Assembly (NCBI GenBank): GCA_030583905.1
Contig: CP129481.1
Coordinates: 3,998,136-4,062,135 of the forward strand
Direction: 5' to 3'
Origin: Anaerolineales bacterium
Lineage (GTDB): Bacteria; Chloroflexota; Anaerolineae; Anaerolineales; Villigracilaceae
DNA: 64,000 nt
Part shown: positions 49,872 to 59,046 of the stretch, piece after piece
Numbering within the stretch: position 1 is the first letter of the stretch
Layout: every line of letters starts with the position of its first letter
The notes under the pieces: model-generated
What the model was told of the DNA's origin: nothing
The model's input: the letters and a program-made list of their open reading frames with translations, nothing else
Database searches by the model: none
Program-made: the position numbers and the translations under genes

Positions 49872-50414
49872 ATGACTTTTTATACTGCCAAAGGCGACGA
49901 CGGCACAACCGGTTTGCTCGGCGAGGGCCGCGTCCCGAAATATCATGCCCGCATGGAAGCGGTCGGCGCGCTGGATGAAGCCTCTGCCGCACTGGGATTG
50001 GCTCGCGCGCAATGCGCCGCGCCTCAGACTCCCCCCATCCTGCTCGAAATCCAGCGGGATCTGTACAAGCTGATGGCGGAGGTCGCCGCCACACCGGAGA
50101 ACGCGAAGCAGTTCCATTTTATCGACGAAGCGCGGGTGAAATGGCTGGAGGAGCAAACCGACTCGATCAGCGGAAGCATCGAGATGCCGAAGGAATTCAT
50201 CCTGCCCGGCGACACACTCGGCGGCGCGGCGCTTTCAATGGCGCGCGCGGTCATCCGCCGCGCAGAACGGCGTGTGGTGGCGCTCTTCGACGAGGAGGAA
50301 GTCGTCAACCCCGATCTGCAGCGCTATTTGAACCGACTCTCGTCGCTGTGTTTTGTGCTGGAACTGCTCGAAAACCAAAACGCGGGGAAGAAAACTTCGC
50401 TGGCTAAATCATAG
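49872..50414 (+). CDS. PduO-type cob(I)yrinic acid a,c-diamide adenosyltransferase
   Basis: This 180-residue enzyme transfers adenosyl from ATP to cobalamin, making coenzyme B12. It shows the N-terminal YTAKGDDGTTGLLGEGR (ATP-binding), GALDEASAALGLAR and LPGDTLGGAALSMARAVIRRAERR with the catalytic Arg residues. Usual family members read LPGGS; here GD follows. The start at 49872 has a TATAAT box six bases upstream and no Shine-Dalgarno site. The DUF554 gene starts six bases after its stop. No cobalamin riboswitch is seen. Confidence 0.93.
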   Translation: MTFYTAKGDDGTTGLLGEGRVPKYHARMEAVGALDEASAALGLARAQCAAPQTPPILLEIQRDLYKLMAEVAATPENAKQFHFIDEARVKWLEEQTDSISGSIEMPKEFILPGDTLGGAALSMARAVIRRAERRVVALFDEEEVVNPDLQRYLNRLSSLCFVLELLENQNAGKKTSLAKS

Positions 50415-50420
50415 GCAACC

Positions 50421-51131
50421 ATGACAGGCACATTTCTCAACGTTGCCGCTGTACTCATCGGCGGGAGCATCGGCTTGCTCTTCGGCGCACGAATCCCCGA
50501 CCGTTTCAAAAACACCGTCATCGCGGGCATGGGTCTCTTCACCGCCACAATGGGGCTGCAAATGTTCCTCGAGACTGAAAATCCGCTCATTGTGCTCGGA
50601 GCCCTGATCATCGGGATTCTGCTCGGAGAATGGTGGCGGATCGAAGACGGCTTGCAGGCTCTGGGACAAACCCTCGAAAAACGCTTCTCATCGGACCTCG
50701 ATGCTGGTTCCTCCGGCTCGAAATTTGTGCGCGGCTTCATGGTTGCATCCCTGCTCTTTTGCGTCGGTCCCATGACCATTCTCGGCTCCATCCAAGACGG
50801 CTTGACCGGCGACTACAATCTGTTGGCTGTCAAATCGACATTGGACGGCTTCGCGTCGATTGCGTTCGCATCCACGCTGGGAGTTGGCGTATTATTTTCA
50901 TCGATCATCGTGCTTGTCTATCAGGGCGGAATCAGCTTGATGGCGGGCGGATTAAGCGCCATCATCACCGAGCCGATGATGAACGAAATGACTGCCACCG
51001 GCGGCGTGATCCTGGTCGGGCTGGCGGTCAGCAACCTGCTGGAGATAAAAAAGATCCGCGTGGGAAATTTTCTTCCGGCATTGGCTGTCGCGCCGCTGAT
51101 CGTATGGATATTGAGTATATTAGGAAACTAA
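50421..51131 (+). CDS. DUF554 membrane protein
   Basis: This 236-residue integral membrane protein has about six to seven hydrophobic segments. The family signature includes LIGGSIGLLFGARIP near the start and FCVGPMTILGSIQDGL in the middle. Transport of an ion or small solute has been suggested for relatives, but the substrate is not established. It follows the adenosyltransferase gene by six bases, so the two are probably cotranscribed. A terminator follows. Confidence 0.88.
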   Translation: MTGTFLNVAAVLIGGSIGLLFGARIPDRFKNTVIAGMGLFTATMGLQMFLETENPLIVLGALIIGILLGEWWRIEDGLQALGQTLEKRFSSDLDAGSSGSKFVRGFMVASLLFCVGPMTILGSIQDGLTGDYNLLAVKSTLDGFASIAFASTLGVGVLFSSIIVLVYQGGISLMAGGLSAIITEPMMNEMTATGGVILVGLAVSNLLEIKKIRVGNFLPALAVAPLIVWILSILGN

Positions 51132-51139
51132 ATACAACA

Positions 51140-51168
51140 AAAAAACATCCCGAACTCGGGATGTTTTT
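51140..51168. terminator. Bidirectional terminator between DUF554 gene and tRNA-Lys
   Basis: The stem AAAAAACATCCCG with its complement is flanked by A and T tracts. It can end transcription from both sides. Confidence 0.88.
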
Positions 51169-51175
51169 TTGTTTG

Positions 51176-51248
51176 TGATTCCGGCAGGACTCGAACCTGC
51201 AACCAATTGATTAAGAGTCAACTGCTCTGCCAATTGAGCTACGGAACC
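51176..51248 (-). tRNA. tRNA-Lys (anticodon CUU)
   Basis: The 73-base sequence folds as a full cloverleaf. Acceptor arms are GGTTCCG and CGGAATC with one G-U pair, the D-arm is GCTCAATTGGCAGAGC, and the anticodon loop is CTCTTAA. The T-arm is CAGGTTCGAGTCCTG. The discriminator base is A and CCA is not encoded. Confidence 0.97.
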
Positions 51249-51298
51249 TTTTTGTGCGGGCAAGATTATACCGCAAAGAGGCGGTCTGTCAATAAAAT

Positions 51299-52741
51299 CT
51301 AACGGAAACCCGCTGTGATCGCCAGTAGGAACAGAAACTGTGGAACAAAGCTCAACACGACCGTGGCAATTGCTGTCACTGCTGTGGTGAAACCAAGCCA
51401 GGGTTCGCGCTCCACGACAGGGTCACCTTCCTTCATGTACATGTTGACGACGACGCGCAGATAGTAATAGGCGGATATCAGCGAAGTGATCACGCCGATG
51501 ATGGCAAGTCCGGTGAAGCCGCCTGCGATGGCAGAGCGGAAGAGATAGAACTTGCCAATTAATCCCAGCGTGGGCGGGAAACCAATGAAGGACAGCATGA
51601 AGACGGTCATGGCGGCGGCGAGGGCGGGATACTTCTTCGCCAGACCGGCGTAATCCGAAAGTTCAAGTCCCTTGCCTTCGGCTTTTTCAAGGGCGATTAC
51701 AACACCCCATGAACCGAAGTTGGTCACAGTATAAGCGACGAGATAGAACAAACCGGCGGCAATCGCTGTGGGCATGACGTCCTTGTTGCCGTAGGGGACG
51801 AACGCCATGAGAATATATCCTGCGTGCGCAATGGCGGAATACGCAAGCATACGTTTGATATTGCTTTGCGAGATCGCGGCAAGGTTGCCGACGATCATCG
51901 TCAATGCGGAAAGCGCCCAGAGAACGGCGGTCAGGTCAGGGGCAAGGAGCGGGAAAGCGATGACGAACACACGAAACAGCGATGCGAAACCGGCGATCTT
52001 GGCGCCCGCCGCCATGAAAGCGGTGATGGACGTCGGCGCACCCTGATAGACATCAGGAGTCCACATGTGGAAGGGAACAGCGGCGACCTTGAAGCCGAAT
52101 CCGACTAGGATGAGAGCCGCCCCAATGGTCAGAAGCAGACTGAAGTCCCCGCTGGAGGCGGCGTAGAAGATCCCGTTGAGGGATGTGGTTCCCGTCGCGC
52201 CGAAGACGAGGGCGGTTCCGTAGACGACAAATCCGCTGGCGAAGGCGCCAAGCAGGAAGTATTTGAGACCCGCTTCCTCTGAATCCAGTTTGCGGGAGAC
52301 GGCGGAAAGCACGTAGAGCGGGATGGAAAGCAGTTCGAGCGCGAGGAACACGATGATGAGGTCGGCGGCTTGCGCCATCAGCATCATGCCAGTGACACTG
52401 AAAAGCAGGAGAATGTAGTATTCGCCGCGTTCGATGCCCATGCGCTTGATGTAGCCGTAGGCTAAGGCAATGCCAAATAAACCGCTTGCGAGGAGCAGGA
52501 TGTTTGCAAAGGTGGAGAAACCATCGAGCGAGACCATGCCATTGAAGCCGGTGCTGGATACCCCGATCTGAGTGACGGAATATCCCAACGTGCCCGCCAG
52601 CCCCAGCGCCGCGAGAAAGGCAGTGATGCCTTTGCGGTTCCTTGGGATGAAAAGGTCAACGAGCAACAACAGACATGCCCACGCAACAAGGATGGTGAAC
52701 GGGAGAATGGTGTAGAAGTCTATAAATTGAGGTTGCGTCAT
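51299..52741 (-). CDS. nuoN: NADH-quinone oxidoreductase subunit N
   Basis: This 480-residue antiporter-like membrane subunit of respiratory complex I takes part in proton pumping. About 14 transmembrane helices are visible. Characteristic features include the Glu in a family helix (FLALELLSIPLYVL, about 130-145) and the Lys-bearing segments NIKRMLAYSAIAHAG and VPFHMWTPDVYQGAPT. It is the last gene of the operon, separated from nuoM by a 66-base gap that carries a dispersed repeat. Confidence 0.95.
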   Translation of the reverse strand: MTQPQFIDFYTILPFTILVAWACLLLLVDLFIPRNRKGITAFLAALGLAGTLGYSVTQIGVSSTGFNGMVSLDGFSTFANILLLASGLFGIALAYGYIKRMGIERGEYYILLLFSVTGMMLMAQAADLIIVFLALELLSIPLYVLSAVSRKLDSEEAGLKYFLLGAFASGFVVYGTALVFGATGTTSLNGIFYAASSGDFSLLLTIGAALILVGFGFKVAAVPFHMWTPDVYQGAPTSITAFMAAGAKIAGFASLFRVFVIAFPLLAPDLTAVLWALSALTMIVGNLAAISQSNIKRMLAYSAIAHAGYILMAFVPYGNKDVMPTAIAAGLFYLVAYTVTNFGSWGVVIALEKAEGKGLELSDYAGLAKKYPALAAAMTVFMLSFIGFPPTLGLIGKFYLFRSAIAGGFTGLAIIGVITSLISAYYYLRVVVNMYMKEGDPVVEREPWLGFTTAVTAIATVVLSFVPQFLFLLAITAGFR

Positions 52742-52757
52742 GAACGCTCCGTGTCTG

Positions 52758-52801
52758 CGTCATTTCGAGGAGATTGCTTCGGGCTGTGCCTCGCAATGAC
52801 G
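52758..52801. repeat. Dispersed palindromic repeat between nuoN and nuoM
   Basis: CGTCATTTCGAGG and CCTCGCAATGACG form near-perfect inverted arms (one mismatch) around AGATTGCTTC. It belongs to the same family as the copies at 2337-2456 and 17278-17310. Confidence 0.75.
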
Positions 52802-52807
52802 AATTGT

Positions 52808-54322
52808 TTACAAAGGCAAAGCGGACAGCAGTTTCTCCACCGCGGGGGCGAGGATGTCGAAGAACGGTTTGGGATACAAGCCGATCCAGAACATGAAGAT
52901 GATCAACGGAATGACCGTGGCAATCTCGCGCCAGTTGAGGTCTTTCAGGTCGTGGTGGTGCGTGATCTCGCCTGCCGGTCCGAGGAAGACCTTCTGGAAC
53001 ATGTACAGGATGTAGATCGCCGCCATGATGACGCCGATGGCGGAAATGCCCGCATACCAGGGATTTCCGATGGCTTTTGAGCCAAACGCGCCAAGCAAAA
53101 TGGTGAACTCACCGACAAAGCCGTTGAGTCCGGGCAAGCCCATCGAGGAAAGCGAGGAGATGAGCATCAGCGTACCGAAGACCGGGGTGATCTTCCACAA
53201 GCCGCCATAGACTTTGATCTCGCGGGTATGGGTCTGTTCGTAGATCATGCCGATGAGGAGAAACAACGCTCCCGTGCTCAGACCGTGATTGACCATTTGC
53301 AGGATCGCGCCCGCCACACCCTGTGGGTTGAGCGCAAACAAACCGAGCATGACAAAACCGAGGTGGCTTACCGAGGAATAAGCGACCAGTTTTTTCATGT
53401 CCGCTTGGGCAAAGGAGACCGCCGCGCCATAGATGATGCCGATGGTCGCGAAGAGCGCGATCCATGGGGCGGCTTGGATGGCTGCGTTCGGGAAGAGCGG
53501 AATATTGAAGCGCAGGAAGCCGTAGGTTCCCATTTTCAGCAGAACGCCGGCAAGGATGACCGAACCAGCGGTGGGCGCTTCCACGTGCGCATCAGGCAGC
53601 CACGAATGCAGGGGCCACATCGGCACTTTGATGGCGAATGCGGCAGTGAAGGCAAGGAAGAGCAGCATCTGCGTGCCAGCCGTGATCGTGCCGGTCGCGT
53701 ACAGGTCTGGCAGGCGGACGAGCATCTGCGGGATGTTGAAGGTATTCGTTTGAATGCCGAGGAAAAGGATGGCGACCAGCATCAGGATGGAGCCAGCCAT
53801 GGTGTAGAGGAAGAACTTGATGGCGGCATAGACGCGGCGCGGTCCGCCCCACAAGCCGATCAGGAAGTACATCGGCACGAGGGTAAATTCCCAGAAGATG
53901 TAGAACAGGAAGAGGTCCTGCGCGAGGAACACGCCCGTCATGCCGACTTCCAGCAGGAGGAAGAAGACCATGAAATCCTTTACGCGGTCTTCGACGGCTG
54001 TCCACGTGGAGAGGATGGAGATCGGCGTCAGGAAGGCGGTGAGCAGGACGAGCAGAATGCTCAACCCATCCACAGCGAGGTAGTAGTAGATGTTCCAGCC
54101 CGCAACGTGGATCCATGCATATTTGGCTTCCAACTGCAGGTCCGGGTTGGAGGCGTTGAACTGTCCAAGTACCCACAGCGAAATGCCGAACGTGATCAGG
54201 GAGGTGACCAGCGCGACCCAGCGGATGGCGTTCTTCATCTCGGAATTCATGAAGAGGATCACAACCACGCCCAGGATCGGGAAGAAGGTCAGGAGTGTAA
54301 GAGGTTGCAAAAGAAATTCCAT
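52808..54322 (-). CDS. nuoM: NADH-quinone oxidoreductase subunit M
   Basis: This 504-residue antiporter-like complex I membrane subunit has about 14 helices. The conserved residues are seen in WEFTLVPMYFLIGLWGG (Glu) and KVPMWPLHSWLPDAHVEAPT (Lys and His). KKLVAYSSVSHLGFVMLG is typical for subunits M and N. It follows nuoL by 23 bases. Confidence 0.96.
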   Translation of the reverse strand: MEFLLQPLTLLTFFPILGVVVILFMNSEMKNAIRWVALVTSLITFGISLWVLGQFNASNPDLQLEAKYAWIHVAGWNIYYYLAVDGLSILLVLLTAFLTPISILSTWTAVEDRVKDFMVFFLLLEVGMTGVFLAQDLFLFYIFWEFTLVPMYFLIGLWGGPRRVYAAIKFFLYTMAGSILMLVAILFLGIQTNTFNIPQMLVRLPDLYATGTITAGTQMLLFLAFTAAFAIKVPMWPLHSWLPDAHVEAPTAGSVILAGVLLKMGTYGFLRFNIPLFPNAAIQAAPWIALFATIGIIYGAAVSFAQADMKKLVAYSSVSHLGFVMLGLFALNPQGVAGAILQMVNHGLSTGALFLLIGMIYEQTHTREIKVYGGLWKITPVFGTLMLISSLSSMGLPGLNGFVGEFTILLGAFGSKAIGNPWYAGISAIGVIMAAIYILYMFQKVFLGPAGEITHHHDLKDLNWREIATVIPLIIFMFWIGLYPKPFFDILAPAVEKLLSALPL

Positions 54323-54345
54323 GTTCTATCCTCGGTTTCTACGAG

Positions 54346-56520
54346 TTATTTCAAAATCAAGTAACCCAAAATCAAAACAACACCAAGCAAAACGGAAAGC
54401 GCATACGAACGCACAAATCCATTCTGGACTTTTCGCACATTATTGGAAAGCCATTGCGTCGCCGTGCCCAGCCAGTTGGCAAAGGCATCGATGCCTTTCT
54501 GGTCGGCGTAACGGTCGAGCGCGATATTGCTCAGCCAGTTATACGTTCCCGCAATAAGCGTGTCGTGGAACCAATCGTGCCAGAAACGCCAGTCGATCAC
54601 ATCCGCCACAAATTGCGAAATCTTCTTGAACGGTGTAATGATGAGCGCGCCATAGCCTTCATCCACGAACCATTTGTTCTCCATGCCCGTGAAGACCAAT
54701 CCAAGCGGCTTCTTCAGCGGGTCGGGCTGGTTCGCTTTCAACGGGTTGCGTCCATACAGCAGCCATGAAATAAAAATCGCAAGCAAAGCCAGCACGGTGG
54801 AAATTCCAGCCACGCCAAGATCGAAGGGAGGAAATTCGATGGGACCAAGCGTATATTCCAGCCAGTGACCGAGTTGATGGAAGCCCTTGAACGGAAGGTT
54901 CAACGCGCCTCCGACTACGCTGAGAACTGCCAGCACCATCAGCGGCACGGTCATCACCTTTGGGCTTTCTTCCGCGTGTTTCGCCGCATCCGTGCGCGCC
55001 GCGCCGAAGAAGACCATCCAGACCTGCCTGCCCATGTAGAAGGCGGTCAAGAAAGCGGCGATGCTTAACTGCCAGTAGACGCTGGGATAGTGAAGTTTCG
55101 CATCGAGCAGGATTTCATCCTTCGACCAAAAGCCCGCGAACGGGAAAATGCCCGCCAGCGCCACCGTCCCGATCATGTACAGCCAAAAGGTGGTCGGCAT
55201 GGTCTTGCGGATGCCGCCCATGTTACGCATGTCACCGGGATCGAAGACTTCGCCATGGTCATCGTGACCACCATGTCCGTGTTCTTCTTCCTTCCGCTTC
55301 TTCCCTTTCGCTTGCCCGTGATCTTCATGATGAGCGTGAGCATGATGTCCGCGCTCGAGACCGAGAATGACCGAACCGGCAGAAAGGAACAAGAGCGCCT
55401 TGAAGAAGGCATGGGTGATGAGATGGAACATCCCAGCCACGTATGCGCCCATTCCCACCGCGGCAACCATGAAGCCGAGCTGCGAAATGGTGGAATATGC
55501 CAGCACTTTCTTGATGTCATATTGACCAACGGCGATCGTCGCAGCAAAGAGCGCCGTCCCTGCGCCGACCATTGCCACGATGTACTGCGCTTCGGAAACC
55601 AGCGAATACAGCGGAGCGGAACGCGCCACAAGGTACACGCCAGCCGTCACCATCGTTGCGGCATGGATCAGGGCGGAGACGGGGGTCGGACCAGCCATCG
55701 CGTCGGGCAGCCAGATGTAGAGCGGAATCTGCGCGGATTTGCCCGCCACACCGATCAGCATGAAGAGTGAAATCGCCACGATCACCCACGGCGCGGATGC
55801 GGCAACAGCGGGCGCGGCTTTGAAGACCTCGTCAAATTGGAAGGAGCCGAGATACCAGAACATCAAGAAGCCCGCGAGCAGGAAACCAAAGTCACCGATA
55901 CGGTTGGTGATGAAGGCTTTCTTGGCTGCATCGGAGTTCGCCCAGGAGGGACGGGCGAGCGTGTCCATTTCGAACCAGAAGCCGATGAGCAGGAAGGAGC
56001 AAAGTCCCACACCCTCCCAGCCGACGAAGAGCATTAAGTAGGAGTCGCCGGAGACGAGGATCATCATCGAAGCGATGAACAGGTTCAAGAAAATGAAGAA
56101 GCGCGCGAAGCGTCCTTCCTGATGCTTGAAGCGCACATCCTCGTGCATGTATCCGATGGCGTAGATGTGGATGGGGGTGCCGACGCCCGAAACGACCAGC
56201 ATCATGGTGGTCGAAAGCGAATCAACGCGGAAGGTCCAGTCGAGTTTGAGGGTGCCGATGTGGATCCATTCGGCAAAGGGCACGCTGACCGGAAGCCCGT
56301 GATTTGCCCAGACGGAATATGCCAGCAGGGCGGAGACGACGAACGCCGCGCCCGATGCCGCGCTTGCCACCGTGCCGATCGTCCGTTCGCTGAACTGCCT
56401 GCCGAAGACGGCGTTGATCAGCAAGCCGATGACAGGCGCAAAGACCAGCCAGGGGGCAAGGGAATAAAAGCCTGTAACTGTTTCACTTAAGTGCATAACA
56501 TTCTCCGAGAATTCCATCAT
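54346..56520 (-). CDS. nuoL: NADH-quinone oxidoreductase subunit L, with His-rich insertion
   Basis: This 724-residue complex I antiporter-like subunit ends with the long lateral-helix region. Core motifs are WEGVGLCSFLLIGFW, KSAQIPLYIWLPDAMAGPTPVSALIHAATMVTAGVYL and KKVLAYSTISQLGFM. At about residues 383-419 a cytoplasmic-side loop is expanded with many His, Lys and Glu residues (HHAHAHHEDHGQ and EEEHGHGGHDDHG). Such metal-binding-like loops are not part of the core fold. The start at 56520 overlaps the nuoK stop (ATGA); the next codon is also ATG. Confidence 0.95.
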   Translation of the reverse strand: MMEFSENVMHLSETVTGFYSLAPWLVFAPVIGLLINAVFGRQFSERTIGTVASAASGAAFVVSALLAYSVWANHGLPVSVPFAEWIHIGTLKLDWTFRVDSLSTTMMLVVSGVGTPIHIYAIGYMHEDVRFKHQEGRFARFFIFLNLFIASMMILVSGDSYLMLFVGWEGVGLCSFLLIGFWFEMDTLARPSWANSDAAKKAFITNRIGDFGFLLAGFLMFWYLGSFQFDEVFKAAPAVAASAPWVIVAISLFMLIGVAGKSAQIPLYIWLPDAMAGPTPVSALIHAATMVTAGVYLVARSAPLYSLVSEAQYIVAMVGAGTALFAATIAVGQYDIKKVLAYSTISQLGFMVAAVGMGAYVAGMFHLITHAFFKALLFLSAGSVILGLERGHHAHAHHEDHGQAKGKKRKEEEHGHGGHDDHGEVFDPGDMRNMGGIRKTMPTTFWLYMIGTVALAGIFPFAGFWSKDEILLDAKLHYPSVYWQLSIAAFLTAFYMGRQVWMVFFGAARTDAAKHAEESPKVMTVPLMVLAVLSVVGGALNLPFKGFHQLGHWLEYTLGPIEFPPFDLGVAGISTVLALLAIFISWLLYGRNPLKANQPDPLKKPLGLVFTGMENKWFVDEGYGALIITPFKKISQFVADVIDWRFWHDWFHDTLIAGTYNWLSNIALDRYADQKGIDAFANWLGTATQWLSNNVRKVQNGFVRSYALSVLLGVVLILGYLILK

Positions 56521-56818
56521 CCCTTGAGAGAGTTCACTTCATCAACGTTGATGTTCCGGCGGGATTTGAAGATTTCCACGATCATGGCAAGACCCACCGC
56601 CACTTCCGCCGCGGCAACTGCAATGACAAAGAAGACGAAGATCTGCCCGCTGAAGGTCTCGTGCATGCTGGCAAACGCCACGAAGGCAAGGTTCGCCGCA
56701 TTGAGCATTAACTCGATGGACATGAAGATGATGAGCGGGTTACCACCTGTCAGCACGCCTAATGTGCCGATCACAAATAAAACCGCAGATAAAGCAATGT
56801 AATAATCAACCTGGACCA

Positions 56819-56819
<1 letters not shown>
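56517..56819 (-). CDS. nuoK: NADH-quinone oxidoreductase subunit K
   Basis: This 100-residue membrane subunit has three helices. The buried Glu residues used in proton transfer are in FMSIELMLNAANL and AVAAAEVAVGLAM. Its start overlaps the nuoJ stop by one base (TAATG). Confidence 0.96.
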
Positions 56820-57343
<524 letters not shown>

Positions 57344-57398
57344 AGGCAGTTTCCTGTCATTGCTGCGCCGAAAAGGAAGCCCGCAATGACAAATTTAT

Positions 57399-57920
57399 TT
57401 AATCCGTCGGATCTTTCATCTCCGGTACGGAGCGGGTGAACACATCCGGCTCGACCTTGCGCGGCGTGAGCATCTGCTCGGATGGGACGGGATCCAACAA
57501 CATATCCTTGGTGTAGATCGCCTGTTTGCGGTCGGTGAAGGAAAGTTCATAGTTGTCACCCAGCACAATTGCCTCGGTCGGGCAGGCATCTTCGCAGAAA
57601 CCGCAGTAGATGCAGCGCAGCATGTTGATCTCGTAGGTGGAGGCATACCGCTCGCCGGGCGAGAAGCGTTTCTCGTCCGTGTTTTCGGAGGCTTCCACGA
57701 AGATCGCATCGGCGGGACAGGCGGCGGCGCAGAGCGAACATCCGATGCACTTTTCGAGACCGTTCTCATAGCGCTTCAATTCATGACGCCCGCGGAAGCG
57801 CGGACGGACGGGGCGCTTCTCTTCGGGATATTGATAGGTCACTTGTTTTTCAAAGAGGAACGAGCGCAGGGTTTCGCCCAATCCCTTTGAAAGTTCGATA
57901 ATGGGATCAAACACGCCCAT
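57399..57920 (-). CDS. nuoI: NADH-quinone oxidoreductase subunit I
   Basis: This 173-residue peripheral subunit carries two 4Fe-4S clusters, in CIGCSLCAAACP and CIYCGFCEDACP. They pass electrons toward the quinone site. The start overlaps the nuoH end by 14 bases. The 55 bases to nuoJ contain a small GTCATTGC/GCAATGAC inverted repeat (57356-57390) related to the dispersed repeat family. Confidence 0.96.
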   Translation of the reverse strand: MGVFDPIIELSKGLGETLRSFLFEKQVTYQYPEEKRPVRPRFRGRHELKRYENGLEKCIGCSLCAAACPADAIFVEASENTDEKRFSPGERYASTYEINMLRCIYCGFCEDACPTEAIVLGDNYELSFTDRKQAIYTKDMLLDPVPSEQMLTPRKVEPDVFTRSVPEMKDPTD

Positions 57921-59046
57921 GTGATTTTCTCCTCAAATCGCGTTCGATGAAAGCCACCGCCACCAGTAAACTGATGATCGACAGGACGGGGATGCTCCAG
58001 AAAAAGAGCGGATTATTGAATTCCGCTTCGAGCAGAATCCCTGCCGCAGTGATAAAGGCAAGTACCAGCGCCAAAGGCAGAAGCACCTTCCAGCCGAACG
58101 CCATCAAACGGTCATAGCGGATGCGGGGCCAGGTGGCGCGGATCCAGATCATGAAGAATAACAGGACAACCACCTTCAGGAATAGGTAGATCGGTCCGAG
58201 GAACCAGAAGCGGTCAACGCTGAAAATAGTCCCCTCCAAAAACCAGAACTCGCGATAGCCGCCGAAGAACAGCGTCGCCGCGATCATTGAAATGACGATC
58301 ATCTTCTGGTATTCCGCCATGAAGAACAGCGCGAACTTCATGCCCGAATATTCGGCATGATAACCGGCTGTCAATTCCTGCTCGGCTTCCGGCATGTCGA
58401 ACGGAGCGCGGTTGACCTCGGCAAGCGTCACGATCAAAAAGACCAATGCGCCCGCCGGCTGGATCACGGCAAACCACATCCCCCGCTGGGCATCCACGAT
58501 CTCATTCATGTTCATCGAGTTGCCAAGCAGAATGGCGATCACAAGGCATAATCCCAGCGAAAGTTCATATGAGATCATTTGCGCCGAGGAACGGATGCCG
58601 CCCAGCATGGCATATTTATTATTGCTCGCCCAGCCCGCCAGCACGATCCCATAGATCGCAATGGAGGCGATGGACGCAATATACAGAATACCCACGTTCA
58701 AGTCGGCGATGTACAGTGTGATCTCGCGCCCGAACATGGTGAAAGACGGACCAAGCGGAATCACCGCCGCAATGATAAGGGACGGCACCACAGTCAACAC
58801 CGGCGCAAGAATAAAAATCGTCTTATATACTTTGCCCGGCGTCAACTCTTCCTTAAAAATGAGCTTGACCGCATCCGCAATGGGTTGAAGCAAGCCCTGA
58901 GGTCCCGCGCGATTCGGACCAATACGAACCTGGATCTTCGCCAGCGCGCGGCGCTCGTACAAGGTCAGGTATGCGAAACCTGTCAGCAAAATCAGGCACA
59001 ACACAAAACCCTTAAGAACCCATTCAAGCCAGATCGTCCAGTCCAT
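57907..59046 (-). CDS. nuoH: NADH-quinone oxidoreductase subunit H
   Basis: This 379-residue membrane subunit forms part of the quinone chamber. It has about eight helices and the motifs YERRALAKIQVRIGPNRAGP, NRAPFDMPEAEQELTAGYHAEYSGMKFALFFMAEY and WIRATWPRIRYDRLM. Its start overlaps the nuoG stop by one base (TAATG). Confidence 0.97.
   Translation of the reverse strand: MDWTIWLEWVLKGFVLCLILLTGFAYLTLYERRALAKIQVRIGPNRAGPQGLLQPIADAVKLIFKEELTPGKVYKTIFILAPVLTVVPSLIIAAVIPLGPSFTMFGREITLYIADLNVGILYIASIASIAIYGIVLAGWASNNKYAMLGGIRSSAQMISYELSLGLCLVIAILLGNSMNMNEIVDAQRGMWFAVIQPAGALVFLIVTLAEVNRAPFDMPEAEQELTAGYHAEYSGMKFALFFMAEYQKMIVISMIAATLFFGGYREFWFLEGTIFSVDRFWFLGPIYLFLKVVVLLFFMIWIRATWPRIRYDRLMAFGWKVLLPLALVLAFITAAGILLEAEFNNPLFFWSIPVLSIISLLVAVAFIERDLRRKSHGRV

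Noticed and set aside
53228..54364. A 378-codon plus-strand frame opposite nuoM
   Set aside because: Its composition is typical of an antisense shadow of a GC-rich gene, and nuoM is unambiguous.
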